60,705 nucleotides of DNA from Sulfurospirillum tamanense (GTDB lineage: Bacteria; Campylobacterota; Campylobacteria; Campylobacterales; Campylobacteraceae). Position numbers and translations under genes: made by a program. Of this stretch, positions 7,492 through 16,182 are shown in pieces. A model generated the notes under the pieces. The model saw only the letters and a list, made by a program, of their open reading frames with translations, made no database searches and was not told where the DNA came from. The DNA is taken from positions 1 through 60,705 of the forward strand of contig NZ_JAFHKK010000014.1 of the NCBI RefSeq assembly GCF_016937535.1, written 5' to 3'. Position 1 is the stretch's first letter; each line of letters starts with the position of its first letter.

Positions 7492-8907
7492 TTAGCCTTT
7501 CTGGTGCCACTCTTCCCAAAGGGTAAGAATTTTCTTTTGTATTTTAGTGGTTAATCCCTTAATGTGTTCAAGAGAGGTGCCGCCTTGGTTTAAGGCCTCG
7601 GCCACTGCTTCGGGGCTACCGTACATTTCTAAAATACGGTCAAATTTTTTCTCCCCTACCCCTTCGATGGAGGTGAGCAATTTTTTGAGAGCTTTTTTAC
7701 CCAGTATTTTTTTGAATTGTGCGGGCGATTCTTGTGCCTCGTCACTTGGCGTTATCGGCGTCATGACAACTTCCGTAGAGCGCACAGGTTTGAGGGCAAA
7801 TTTACCTTGATAATTCCACGTTTGGCTTGGCCACTCCTGCGTTCCCGTTTCGAGGGTGTTTTCCATCGCGTAGTGCTCATCAAGCGCATGCAGATAATAC
7901 TCGCCGTCTACTAAGACTTTTTTCTTTTTGCCAAAATATCCTCCATCATAACTTGGGCTATACGCCCCAAAGGTGATATGGCGCATGGTGCGAAGCAAAG
8001 ATTTGTTGATTTTGCTAAGCTCTTCCCAGTTGTAAACAGGAATGTGAGGCTTAGGGAAACGCCCGTCGCTAAATTTCCACATCAAATACTGTCCAATCCA
8101 ATCACGGATGTAAGGAAAAGCCGCAAAAGCTGTGGCACACTCAAGGATGCGCACTTTCCCGTCTTTCCCGTAAGCCACATCACATGCCCAGTATTCTGCC
8201 TTGGCCGCTTTGCTGACGCGCACGGCCAAATCAAGGACTTTTTTGGGCACGTCGTGGTAATCCATCGAACCTCCTTGGGAAGTGTTGGTGAGCCATTTTC
8301 CCTCAGGCGGACGACGCCAAAAGGCACACACGGGCTTGTGGCCGATGAGCATGACGCGAATGTCTGCTTCCATGGGGATGAAATCTTGGATGTACATGGG
8401 GTAGTATTTTTTGGCTTTAAAAAGCGCTGTTGCCTCATTAAAGCTGTCTACTTTGTGGACAAAATAGCCACCATAATTAGAAGGGCCGTAGGATTTTTTG
8501 ATGATTTTAGGGTAGTGGGCTTTTTTCAAAAATGCCTCACCCTCTTCGGGGTTGTAAAAGATGCGGGTTTTAGGCACAGGGATTTTGTACTTCCATGCAA
8601 AACGCGTGACGTTTTCTTTGGATTTGTTGGAAAACTGCGTATCCAAGGAGGGCACAAACCGCACATGAGGCAGGGCAAGGCTGATGTCTCGAAAGGTTTC
8701 GTAGGCGGTAGCGGGCACATTGCCGATAAGCACGTCGATTTTTTTGCGTTTAATCTCCGCAATGAGACGCGCCTTGTCATTTCCCCAATGGTACGTCACT
8801 TTTTCGATTTTATCGGGCCAGCCTTTGAAATTTGAGGTATCAAAAAACTGTAAAACATAATCCAAATACAAAAGCCCAAGCGTTGGTAATTTACTGTTGC
8901 GTGCCAT
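7492..8907 (-). CDS. RimK-like ATP-grasp protein with C-terminal helix-hairpin-helix domain
   Basis: 471 residues. Residues ~100-290 show an ATP-grasp fold of the RimK/glutathione-synthetase kind: a nucleotide loop (KIIKKSYGPSNYGGYF), DIRVMLIG, and an SQGGS segment matching the N-x-x-x-GGS of the family. In the final metal-binding motif the usual E-x-N is replaced by E-C-A (RILECATAF), so one magnesium ligand appears lost. A variable middle region follows. The last ~75 residues contain SIEGVGEKKFDRIL and HIKGLTTKIQKKIL, two helix-hairpin-helix units as seen in DNA-binding proteins. SD AGGAAA precedes the ATG. It sits eight bases after the paralogous ATP-grasp gene. The likely role is peptide or amide ligation with a targeting tail, but substrate and activity are unknown. 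Confidence 0.82.
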   Translation of the reverse strand: MARNSKLPTLGLLYLDYVLQFFDTSNFKGWPDKIEKVTYHWGNDKARLIAEIKRKKIDVLIGNVPATAYETFRDISLALPHVRFVPSLDTQFSNKSKENVTRFAWKYKIPVPKTRIFYNPEEGEAFLKKAHYPKIIKKSYGPSNYGGYFVHKVDSFNEATALFKAKKYYPMYIQDFIPMEADIRVMLIGHKPVCAFWRRPPEGKWLTNTSQGGSMDYHDVPKKVLDLAVRVSKAAKAEYWACDVAYGKDGKVRILECATAFAAFPYIRDWIGQYLMWKFSDGRFPKPHIPVYNWEELSKINKSLLRTMRHITFGAYSPSYDGGYFGKKKKVLVDGEYYLHALDEHYAMENTLETGTQEWPSQTWNYQGKFALKPVRSTEVVMTPITPSDEAQESPAQFKKILGKKALKKLLTSIEGVGEKKFDRILEMYGSPEAVAEALNQGGTSLEHIKGLTTKIQKKILTLWEEWHQKG

Positions 8908-8915
8908 GCGTTTTC

Positions 8916-9839
8916 CTAGTGTTGTGTTTTTTTGTCGATAAGTTCAGCGATGAGTTCAATTTTTTTGCCATTAAAATCCAACCCCACTTTTTCTTGCTCG
9001 GGAGTGGCAAAAGCAGGGATGCCATTAACTTCTAGCACCACGTACTCTTCTTTTTTGCGGTCATAGATGATGTCTACCCCTGCAATTTCAAGCCCCGTAA
9101 TTTTAGCGGCTTTTAGTGCCAGTTCGATTACGGCAGGTTCGGGCTCGCGCAAAAAGACGCTCCCGCCACTGCTAATGTTGGTGCGCCAGTCGCTCCCGCC
9201 CGCCTTTCGTCCGTAGCATCCTATGAAGGTGTTGTCCACGATGTCCACGCGGTAATCGGTCTTGTCATAGTCAATAAATTTTTCCACGTAAAAAAAGCGC
9301 AAATCCATTTGATTTAGAAAGGGCATCAGCATGTCCAAACTGGCTTCGTTTTCAATCTTGGTAAGCCCCACCCCACCCCAGCCGTCGGTGGGTTTGTAGA
9401 CCATCTTGTCCCATTTTTTGAGGATTTTTGACAAAAAACGCCCATCGTCGCGATGGCAAAGCCTATAATCAGCGGTCAAAACCCCGTGGTTGCGCAACAA
9501 AAAAGAGGTTTGAAATTTGTCTTCAGTGAGTTCAAAGGCTTCGTAATTGTTAATAGTGGGCATGATGCGATTGAGCGCTTTGTAGAGAAACATTTGATAC
9601 TGTGTTTGCTCCCCTGCATTATAGGAAAAAAAGAGGTCAAGTTTGTTCATTTTGACCGCTTTTCCTTTGCCGTTATCGCTGTTACAGTAAATGGTGCCGT
9701 TTTTTGCAACAGCGTTGCGCAGATTGAGTCCTGTGATAGTTTCAATTCCCCGTTCTTTGAGCTGTTTGACCAATTTTTTCTGAATGGCTTCGCCGCCGCT
9801 GTTTTGGTAAAGCCACATGCCAATGGTGCGCGTTTTCAT
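8916..9839 (-). CDS. RimK-like ATP-grasp ligase
   Basis: 307 residues. Motifs of a complete RimK-type ATP-grasp ligase are visible: MVYKPTDGWGGVGL (nucleotide loop), DYRVDIVDN, NISSGGSV, GVDIIY, and the metal-binding E-x-N in VLEVNGIPAF. The family joins an acyl-phosphate intermediate to an amine, commonly adding glutamate or another amino acid to a peptide or protein end. The ATG at 9839 is chosen over one 27 bp upstream because an AGGAG lies five bases before it and it forms an ATGA overlap with the stop of the M20 peptidase gene, implying coupled translation. It is a paralogue of the next gene (7492-8907) but without the HhH tail. Confidence 0.85.
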   Translation of the reverse strand: MKTRTIGMWLYQNSGGEAIQKKLVKQLKERGIETITGLNLRNAVAKNGTIYCNSDNGKGKAVKMNKLDLFFSYNAGEQTQYQMFLYKALNRIMPTINNYEAFELTEDKFQTSFLLRNHGVLTADYRLCHRDDGRFLSKILKKWDKMVYKPTDGWGGVGLTKIENEASLDMLMPFLNQMDLRFFYVEKFIDYDKTDYRVDIVDNTFIGCYGRKAGGSDWRTNISSGGSVFLREPEPAVIELALKAAKITGLEIAGVDIIYDRKKEEYVVLEVNGIPAFATPEQEKVGLDFNGKKIELIAELIDKKTQH

Positions 9840-10939
9840 TTGAACTCCTGATGTTCTTGGTGCCATGCGAGGATGTGACTCATCATGGTGATGCGTTGGT
9901 TAAAGCTTGATTTTAGCGCCCGTTCGTGTACCGTATGGTCTCCGTCCCCAAAAGGCCCCATGCCATCCAGTGTCACCACGCCGCAAGAAGCCACGTGGTT
10001 CGCATCGCTCACGCCTCCGCGTTTTTCGGTGGGGATAGGATGTTGACAAAGGGTTTCGAGGGTTTGGATAAAGGCGGCTTGCGCAGCATTTGGCTCCATC
10101 ACGTCACGTTGAATGAGCCCTTTACATGTAGCGCTTGTCCCTGGCACAAAGGCATGGTTGGTGATCTCCTCTAGGGCGTGGAGCAAGCGCTGTTTTTCTT
10201 TTTCGTTGGCAAAGCGGATTTCAAGGAGCATCTCGCAATGGGGACTGATGGTGTTGGCGCCAACGCCTCCTTGGATAGTGCCTACATTGACCGTAGTGCC
10301 TTCCTCTAGGTTCGTAAGGGCGGTGAGGGCTTGGAGTTTGTAAGCGGCTTCTAGGTTGGCGTTAATGCCCTCAGTGTAACGCACCCCTGCGTGGGCGGCT
10401 TTGCCTTTTACATGTAAGGTGTATGTTCCCACCCCTTTTCTGCCTGTGACCACTTCGAGGTTTTTACCCGCCGCTTCAAACACAAAGCAATAATCATAGC
10501 TCTTAGCCAACTCCAAAGTTAAAGCCTTACTATCATCACTACCTGTTTCTTCATCGCTCACGAGGAAAAAATCCACATTATAAAGCGTTCCAAAACGCTT
10601 GTGGGTTTCTCGCAAGGCTTCAAGAGCGACGATATTGCCCCCTTTCATGTCACAAACTCCTGGGCCATAGACCCACGCTTCATCGTGGCTAAAGGTTTCA
10701 AAGGTTTCTGGCGCAAAGACCGTGTCGTTGTGGCCCAAAAGCAAGATTTTTGCCCCCTCTTTATGGGGGGTTTGAAACAAGAGATGGTTTCCTAGGGTTT
10801 CTCTTGTAAAGGTGGTCACGCTAAATCCCAAAGGGACAAGCCACGCTTGCATCTGTTGGCCTACCTTGTCTACACCTGCTTTATTTTTGGTGTAAGAGTT
10901 GATGCAGCATAGGGTTTCTAGGTCTTGAAGGTAGTGCAT
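9836..10939 (-). CDS. M20-family metallopeptidase (glutamate carboxypeptidase-like)
   Basis: 367 residues with the full set of di-zinc M20 residues: GHNDTV (His), GVCDMKGG (bridging Asp), SDEETGS (catalytic Glu and ligand), FEAAG, and DGDHTVHE (final His). The dimerisation lid lies at ~165-270 and includes KGKAAHAG. Its overall form is that of carboxypeptidase G2-like enzymes, which release C-terminal glutamate or cleave dipeptides and acyl-amino acids. There is no signal peptide, so it is probably cytoplasmic. It is the first gene of an operon with two ATP-grasp proteins and an M14 carboxypeptidase, which suggests that it trims or recycles what the ligases build. Two dispersed palindromes lie in the gene: 10408 (perfect, LHVK) and near 10122 (ATCKG). 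Confidence 0.88.
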   Translation of the reverse strand: MHYLQDLETLCCINSYTKNKAGVDKVGQQMQAWLVPLGFSVTTFTRETLGNHLLFQTPHKEGAKILLLGHNDTVFAPETFETFSHDEAWVYGPGVCDMKGGNIVALEALRETHKRFGTLYNVDFFLVSDEETGSDDSKALTLELAKSYDYCFVFEAAGKNLEVVTGRKGVGTYTLHVKGKAAHAGVRYTEGINANLEAAYKLQALTALTNLEEGTTVNVGTIQGGVGANTISPHCEMLLEIRFANEKEKQRLLHALEEITNHAFVPGTSATCKGLIQRDVMEPNAAQAAFIQTLETLCQHPIPTEKRGGVSDANHVASCGVVTLDGMGPFGDGDHTVHERALKSSFNQRITMMSHILAWHQEHQEFK

Positions 10940-10942
10940 GAG

Positions 10943-10976
10943 GAACCCTTGTGTGGCAAATTAAGGGTTCATTATA
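10943..10976 (-). promoter_or_regulatory. Promoter and inverted-repeat operator of the ATP-grasp/peptidase operon
   Basis: A TATAAT -10 box (minus strand, 10976-10971, in GCTATAATGA) is immediately followed by an inverted repeat with 8-bp perfect arms, GAACCCTT and AAGGGTTC (10970-10963 and 10950-10943), separated by 12 bases. The predicted transcription start falls in the first arm. The position suits a repressor operator; a short leader hairpin next to the ATG is the alternative. Confidence 0.5.
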
Positions 10977-11036
10977 GCTTTATCTGGTTAAAAAGAATAA
11001 CTATTTGTGTTTAAAAAACCTACAAGAAATTGTGCT

Positions 11037-11681
11037 TTACATGTAACGCAGTTTGTAGCCCATTCCTCCTTGGGAGAGCAGTGTCTCTGAGGGGAGTTTT
11101 TTGCGCAAGCGTTTGACGAGTGCGCGGACGTTTTCGAGGCTCGTAAGCTCCCCTTCCCAGACGTAACACTCAATCATTTCAAAGGTAATGATTTTATCCA
11201 AATGTTTTGCCATGAGATTAAGCAGTAGAATCTCTTTTTTGGCCAGCTTGACTTCTTCATTATTTTCGTATAAAAGCTGCGCGTGGGTGTCGAAAAAAAC
11301 AGTCTCCGAAAAATGCAATTTCGTGTGCGTGGGTTTACATAATTTGTCTACTTTGAAAACCAACTCATCCACATAGAAGGGCTTTTTGAGGTATTCGTCG
11401 CACCCATCGCAGTAGGCTTCTTTGATGGTTTCAAGGTCAATGTTGGCACTGATGATAATGGCAGGTGTTTGGCTGTCTAGGAAACGAATTTCTTTAAGGA
11501 GCGTGAGTCCATCGATTCCAGGGACATTGATGTCTAAAATGAAGCAGTCGTAGCCGTTATCAATGGCTTCTAGGGCTTTTTTACCATCACTAAATGCGTC
11601 TACTTGGTAGCGCGACTGATCAAGGGCTTCAATGATGAGATCGCTTAGGCGCTCATTGTCTTCAAGGAGGAGTATTTTCAT
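11037..11681 (-). CDS. OmpR-type response regulator
   Basis: 214 residues. The N-terminal receiver domain has the acidic pair in LLLEDNERL, the phospho-acceptor Asp in CFILDINVPG, and the conserved Lys in YLKKPF. The C-terminal ~90 residues form a winged-helix DNA-binding domain (LVKRLRKKL recognition region). It lies 9 bp downstream of the sensor kinase gene and is its evident partner. The last codons (LRYM-stop) are formed by a perfect TTACATGTAA at 11037-11046, so the palindrome supplies the stop codon. Confidence 0.92.
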   Translation of the reverse strand: MKILLLEDNERLSDLIIEALDQSRYQVDAFSDGKKALEAIDNGYDCFILDINVPGIDGLTLLKEIRFLDSQTPAIIISANIDLETIKEAYCDGCDEYLKKPFYVDELVFKVDKLCKPTHTKLHFSETVFFDTHAQLLYENNEEVKLAKKEILLLNLMAKHLDKIITFEMIECYVWEGELTSLENVRALVKRLRKKLPSETLLSQGGMGYKLRYM

Positions 11682-11690
11682 AGGGCAATT

Positions 11691-13868
11691 TTAACCATTT
11701 GACGTATTTTTTGCAAGATGAATGCTGATTTTGGCACCTTTGTCTGTGTTGCTTGCTAGAATGCGTCCTTGCATTTTATCTTCAATGATGAGTTTGGCCA
11801 TGTAAAGCCCAAAGCCATCACCATGTTCTTTGGTGCTGTAAAAAGGGTCAAATACGTGGGGCAGGCTTTCAGGGTCCATGCCGCCCCCATCATCTTCAAT
11901 CCCCAGAATAGCATTGTGGGCGGTTTGTGAGAGAGTGATAGTGATTTGCCCTGCTTTTTTTCCTGCAATGCGTTGTTTGATGATGGCATCTTTGGCGTTA
12001 TTGATGATGTTGAGAAGGGTTTGTTTAAATTCATTGGGGTAGCCGTAGGTTTGGAGTGCTATGTCTTCGTCTTTACATGTAAAGATTGAGGTGATGTAGT
12101 TGTATTTGAGTGTGTGGTTTAAAATCTTTAAAATATCCTCGATAGCATCCTTGACACAAAAAACTACAGGCTTTGTTGAGGGCTTGATAAACGCGCGAAA
12201 ATCGTCAATGGTTTGGGTCATATAAGAGACTTGTTCCATGATTTCCATTGAAAACGCCTTGGCCTCTTCTTGGGTGATGGCGTGTTTTTTGCGGGCATAA
12301 ACAAGAGATTGAGCGATGGCAGAAATTTCAATGAGAGGTGTTTTCCATTGGTGGGCGATGGAGGCGAGCATTTCGCCTACTTCGGACTGTTTGGAACGCT
12401 GTAAGACAAACTGCTCATGGCGCTTGTACTCTAGTTCGATTTTTCGTTTTTCGGTAACGTCAGTCATGATGGTAACAACACCGCGTTCAAAGCGCTTTCG
12501 GCGTATCATGAGGTCGCGTTTTTTGCCATCAATATCCACATAGGAGAGCTCAATGTCTGTTTTGAAACTCCCCTCTTCTTCGCGCATAAAATCTTTGAGG
12601 TTTGGCATGATTTGAGTGATATGGTGGCCGATAAGCTCTTTTTTTGGCTTGTTAAGCAAAGTACACAAAGCGCGGTTGCATCCGAGCAAAATCCCCTCAT
12701 GAGAACGCCAAAAAATGGCACTTTGTATGGTGTTGAGCAAAACGCTATCAAGCTCATTTTGGGCACGCATTTGTTCTTCTAGAACAGTTTTTTTATAAAG
12801 CCCAAACAAAAGCGCTATAGTAAAGAAAAGCAACAAAGGCGAGAGAGTAAATACGCTGTTGACAAGCTCTCTGTTGCGCTCAAGAAATCCAAGGGGCATG
12901 TTGATGATAATAGAATTTTTAGGCAGCGCTTCTGTAAGTAAAGCGTGTTTTGTCAGCATATTCATGTCAAACATAGGTTGGGCTTGAGGCGTGGTGATGG
13001 GGATATCCATAGGAGAGATACCGCCTAGTATCTCAAGGGCTTTTTTGGCCGCTTCGCTGCCTTGGGTAAAGGGGTCCACCATAATGCCTCCAACAACTCC
13101 CTCATCCAGATGAATGGACGTTAAAGCAAAAATGGGAAGTTGCGTCTCTTTAAAAAAACTTTTCAACTTTGCATAAGGGACGTAAATCTCTCGGGTGTCG
13201 CGGTAAAGACTTGTGAAAAGCACAGCAGAGCGCACTGGAAGTTGTGCAAGTTTTTGAGGCAAGGTTTCGAGCAAAATGTCGTTATCGTAAATGATTTCAA
13301 AGCGCTCAAGGTATTTTTCTTTGGCTTGAAAAATCTGTTCCTTGATGCGTCGCGAAGAGTAAGCCTTGTCGCTAATGATGTAGACTTTTTGGAGGTTTGG
13401 CACTAGAGCGTCAATGAGCTCAAAAGTCTTGTCTACTTCTTTATACTCAACTATGCCTGTTGTTTTGTAGGTTGCTTGATGAATTTGAAGTTGCATGGGG
13501 TCAAAATTTTCAACACCGCAAAAAACAATGGGCGTATTGGGAAAAAGAGTGCTCCCGTGTTCTAGGGCAAACTCAAAAGCAAAGTTATCGGCCACAATGA
13601 CGACCTCATAGCGTCTGCCTGTAAATTTCTTGCGGTAGAGTTCGAGTACGGTTTGAAAATATTCGGGCGAATCAATTTTTTTGCTGTCCATGTACTCTGT
13701 GGTGATTTCGTATTCTGGGTAGTCTTTAAAAACACTCTCAACCCCCAAAGAGATGCCATCGGTCCATTTTAATCCCTTGTTGTAGGATTGAAGCAAAAGA
13801 ATTTCTTTGTCATAAGAGGCCCAAAGTAAAGAGGCGAAACAAAACACCAAAAGCACTACGATGCGCAT
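11691..13868 (-). CDS. Membrane sensor histidine kinase with periplasmic ABC-substrate-binding-like domain
   Basis: 725 residues. A signal peptide (MRIVVLLVFCFASLLWA) is followed by a ~300-residue periplasmic region resembling the ABC substrate-binding (LacI/type I) fold, then a membrane helix at ~345-365 (LLLFFTIALLFGLYKK), a PAS domain (~370-480, ending VTIMTDVTEKRK), a dimerisation domain with the phospho-His in SIAHQWKTPL, and an ATPase domain with NIINNAKDAI, DDGGGM and GDGFGLYMAK. It senses an unknown extracellular ligand and phosphorylates the response regulator encoded next. The start codon overlaps the stop of the preceding gene (TAATG). Confidence 0.92.
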   Translation of the reverse strand: MRIVVLLVFCFASLLWASYDKEILLLQSYNKGLKWTDGISLGVESVFKDYPEYEITTEYMDSKKIDSPEYFQTVLELYRKKFTGRRYEVVIVADNFAFEFALEHGSTLFPNTPIVFCGVENFDPMQLQIHQATYKTTGIVEYKEVDKTFELIDALVPNLQKVYIISDKAYSSRRIKEQIFQAKEKYLERFEIIYDNDILLETLPQKLAQLPVRSAVLFTSLYRDTREIYVPYAKLKSFFKETQLPIFALTSIHLDEGVVGGIMVDPFTQGSEAAKKALEILGGISPMDIPITTPQAQPMFDMNMLTKHALLTEALPKNSIIINMPLGFLERNRELVNSVFTLSPLLLFFTIALLFGLYKKTVLEEQMRAQNELDSVLLNTIQSAIFWRSHEGILLGCNRALCTLLNKPKKELIGHHITQIMPNLKDFMREEEGSFKTDIELSYVDIDGKKRDLMIRRKRFERGVVTIMTDVTEKRKIELEYKRHEQFVLQRSKQSEVGEMLASIAHQWKTPLIEISAIAQSLVYARKKHAITQEEAKAFSMEIMEQVSYMTQTIDDFRAFIKPSTKPVVFCVKDAIEDILKILNHTLKYNYITSIFTCKDEDIALQTYGYPNEFKQTLLNIINNAKDAIIKQRIAGKKAGQITITLSQTAHNAILGIEDDGGGMDPESLPHVFDPFYSTKEHGDGFGLYMAKLIIEDKMQGRILASNTDKGAKISIHLAKNTSNG

Positions 13869-15679
13869 TAGTGTTGTCCGTTTTTGGTGAGTTGTTTGAG
13901 CTCGTTAATGAGCTCTTTTTGGCGCATGTACATGTAGCGCAATAGGTACGCATCATAGGGGTCTTTTAGGGTTAGAAGGACAACGATTTTTGTCAAAAGG
14001 TCTTTGAGCGGGCGTTGGGAAACAACTTTGCCTGTGGCACGGATTTCTATAAACCCTTCCTCTGTGGTAGGGTCGGGAAGTTTGAAAGTAATGATGCTGG
14101 TTTGATTTTGAGCCAAAGAGACAACATTTTGGCGGCTAGTAAACGCAATGGATTTTAAAGAAACATCAAGCATGTCTCCTTGGACTTGTACGCGCCCTTG
14201 TTTGAGGTAAACAGGATTTCTAAAACTCGGTTGCACGCGGGTATATTCGCGACTGTTGGTGCTGTCTGGCAAAAAATAGAAAGAATCAGCAATGAGGTAC
14301 TTTTCTTCAAAATTAATAAATTTTGCACTGCCGTGGATGTCAAAAGGGAGCTCGGCGCTTAAAATAACCGCCTTTTTTGATTCAGAGGCTGTGTAAGCTT
14401 GGAGGGTTTGGCACTCAAAATAAACCATTTTGTCTTTGATTTTTATGACTTTTGAAGCGGTGTTGATGCATAGCCCTTTGTAAATATTTTGAAGTTTTAG
14501 CGGTGTTTTATTTACCATAAAAGTGTAAAAAGTACGCAAAATACGTTGGGGTTCTTTTAGTGATTCTCCACAAGAAGGAAAAATGCTAATATCGCGCTGT
14601 GTTAAATCCCTCTCTTCAAGTGCTCTGCGTGCCATGGAATCAAGTAGAGTCTCTACCTGTGGGAGCGCTTCTTTGACTCCGTGCCACACATGCGCGCTTA
14701 GTGTAAAAATTTCAAGAGATGGGATGTTTTTACAGGTTGCGTAAAAGTTTTCAATGTTTGCCTTGATGCTTTCAACACTGTGCTCTTCAAAAGCAAGGAC
14801 ATACGCACTCTCTTCCCATTGGGCGAAAAGGCGTATTTTTTCATGAAAGGAAGAAAGCTTTTCTTTTAGCGCATGGATTGCTCCTTGGTATTCTGCTTCC
14901 ATGAGTTTTTTTTGAAGTTCGGCGCTATTGTCAATAGTAAGAAGAATAAGGCTCAACTGTCCCGTTTCTTTTTCTTCAAGGCGACTTTTTAGCCACGTTT
15001 GTGCTTCTTTTTTTGTATTTGAAGGGGTGATGCAAGAGGAGGAGCTTTTTTTCTCATAAGGAAAAAAGAGCATGTACGTCTCTTTGGCATCCTTAAATCC
15101 GTGACAAAAGGCATTCCATGATTGATTGTTGGAGTCCGCAAGCACTTGAAAAGGCTCAACAGGAAAATCTTCAATCTGAAAGTTCTCCTCTCCTAGAAAT
15201 TCCCTAGCAGCATCACTGGCATACAAAGGTGTTTTGTCGGTGTAGCACACAAGCGGAAGGTGACGCCAAAGAGTAAGTCCAAGTTCGTACATTTCTTTAC
15301 GTTGGATTTCTGTGAGTAAATGCTGGTGGATTTTTTTGAGGGTTTGTACGTATATTTCAGGGGTTTCAAAAGGAAACAATATTTCTTTTATGCCTACATG
15401 TAAAGCATATTTATAAAGGATGACTTGATGCAGCTCCTTGGCAGCAAGAAGGTACAGATGTGCCCCTTTGTGGCGCTTAAGCAATAAGGCTAAAATGCCT
15501 AGTTTTTCCTTGGTAATGCTATCAAGCTCCATAAGGTACACTTGTGCTTTTGGAAAAGAAGTAGCCTCATTAGCACATAAAGAGGTGATGTTGAAGAGCG
15601 CAGTTTCTTCTTTGAGTAGAGGCGCAAGCGTGTTGGTGCTGAAATAAAGATGGCAAAGTGTGTAAAGTTTGGCTGTCAT
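13868..15679 (-). CDS. Cytoplasmic protein with degenerate GGDEF-like and PilZ-like regions
   Basis: About 603 residues from the ATG at 15679. That start is preferred over an upstream in-frame codon because GGAGAA precedes it and it forms an ATGA overlap with the rhomboid gene. No signal peptide is visible. The N-terminal ~130 residues look like a degenerate receiver-type fold. A central segment (~230-370) has the secondary-structure rhythm of a GGDEF domain but no GGDEF signature, so it is not expected to make cyclic di-GMP. The C-terminal ~150 residues carry a PilZ-like stretch with EYTRVQPSFRNPVYL and DVSLKSIAF, a weak version of the R...D-x-S-x-x-G motif. It probably acts as a signalling adaptor with the kinase whose gene overlaps its stop. 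The function is not established. Confidence 0.6.
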   Translation of the reverse strand: MTAKLYTLCHLYFSTNTLAPLLKEETALFNITSLCANEATSFPKAQVYLMELDSITKEKLGILALLLKRHKGAHLYLLAAKELHQVILYKYALHVGIKEILFPFETPEIYVQTLKKIHQHLLTEIQRKEMYELGLTLWRHLPLVCYTDKTPLYASDAAREFLGEENFQIEDFPVEPFQVLADSNNQSWNAFCHGFKDAKETYMLFFPYEKKSSSSCITPSNTKKEAQTWLKSRLEEKETGQLSLILLTIDNSAELQKKLMEAEYQGAIHALKEKLSSFHEKIRLFAQWEESAYVLAFEEHSVESIKANIENFYATCKNIPSLEIFTLSAHVWHGVKEALPQVETLLDSMARRALEERDLTQRDISIFPSCGESLKEPQRILRTFYTFMVNKTPLKLQNIYKGLCINTASKVIKIKDKMVYFECQTLQAYTASESKKAVILSAELPFDIHGSAKFINFEEKYLIADSFYFLPDSTNSREYTRVQPSFRNPVYLKQGRVQVQGDMLDVSLKSIAFTSRQNVVSLAQNQTSIITFKLPDPTTEEGFIEIRATGKVVSQRPLKDLLTKIVVLLTLKDPYDAYLLRYMYMRQKELINELKQLTKNGQH

Positions 15680-16182
15680 TGTCTTCTCCAAAACCATCCC
15701 ACTCCAAACCCAAACAAGTGGGCGTACCACGCAATGTTCATCCCTAAAAGTAGCGGCGCGAAGGAGATGAGCAGTAATGCCACAACCAATCCTTTTCGGC
15801 TATAAGGGTCATGCCTAGCAATCCATCCAATAAGCACGGAAATAGCACCTGAAGCCCCTACTAAAACGTGATTAAGTTCGAGTGTATACAAAAAGAAGAA
15901 ACTCAATAGCGATGTTAAAATCCCACCTAATAAATAAAGAGCAAGAAAAGACCTACCCCCAATGGTGCGCTCCAAGAGAGTGCCAAACTGAAATAGCACT
16001 ACCATATTCATGGCAAGATGTGTTAATCCCCCGTGCATAAACATGCTTGTAAAGGGTTGCCAAAGAAACAAGCCGTCAAAAAAGAGGCGATTGAGGCCAA
16101 AGTAAGCATGAGAATAAGGAATAAAAGATTGCAAAAGAAAGCAAGCAATGTTGGCGACAATGAGCGCAAGAACACTGTTCAT
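15676..16182 (-). CDS. Rhomboid-family intramembrane serine protease
   Basis: 168 residues, nearly all in five or six membrane helices: the minimal rhomboid core. The catalytic Ser is in VGASGAIS and the catalytic His in YAHLFGFGVG; the conserved HGGLTHLAMNM segment of helix 2 is present. It would cut transmembrane proteins within the inner membrane; the substrate is unknown. An AAAGGAGAGG ribosome-binding site precedes the ATG and a TATTAT -10 box lies at 16219-16214. It heads the rhomboid - PilZ-like - kinase - regulator operon. Confidence 0.9.
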   Translation of the reverse strand: MNSVLALIVANIACFLLQSFIPYSHAYFGLNRLFFDGLFLWQPFTSMFMHGGLTHLAMNMVVLFQFGTLLERTIGGRSFLALYLLGGILTSLLSFFFLYTLELNHVLVGASGAISVLIGWIARHDPYSRKGLVVALLLISFAPLLLGMNIAWYAHLFGFGVGWFWRRQ

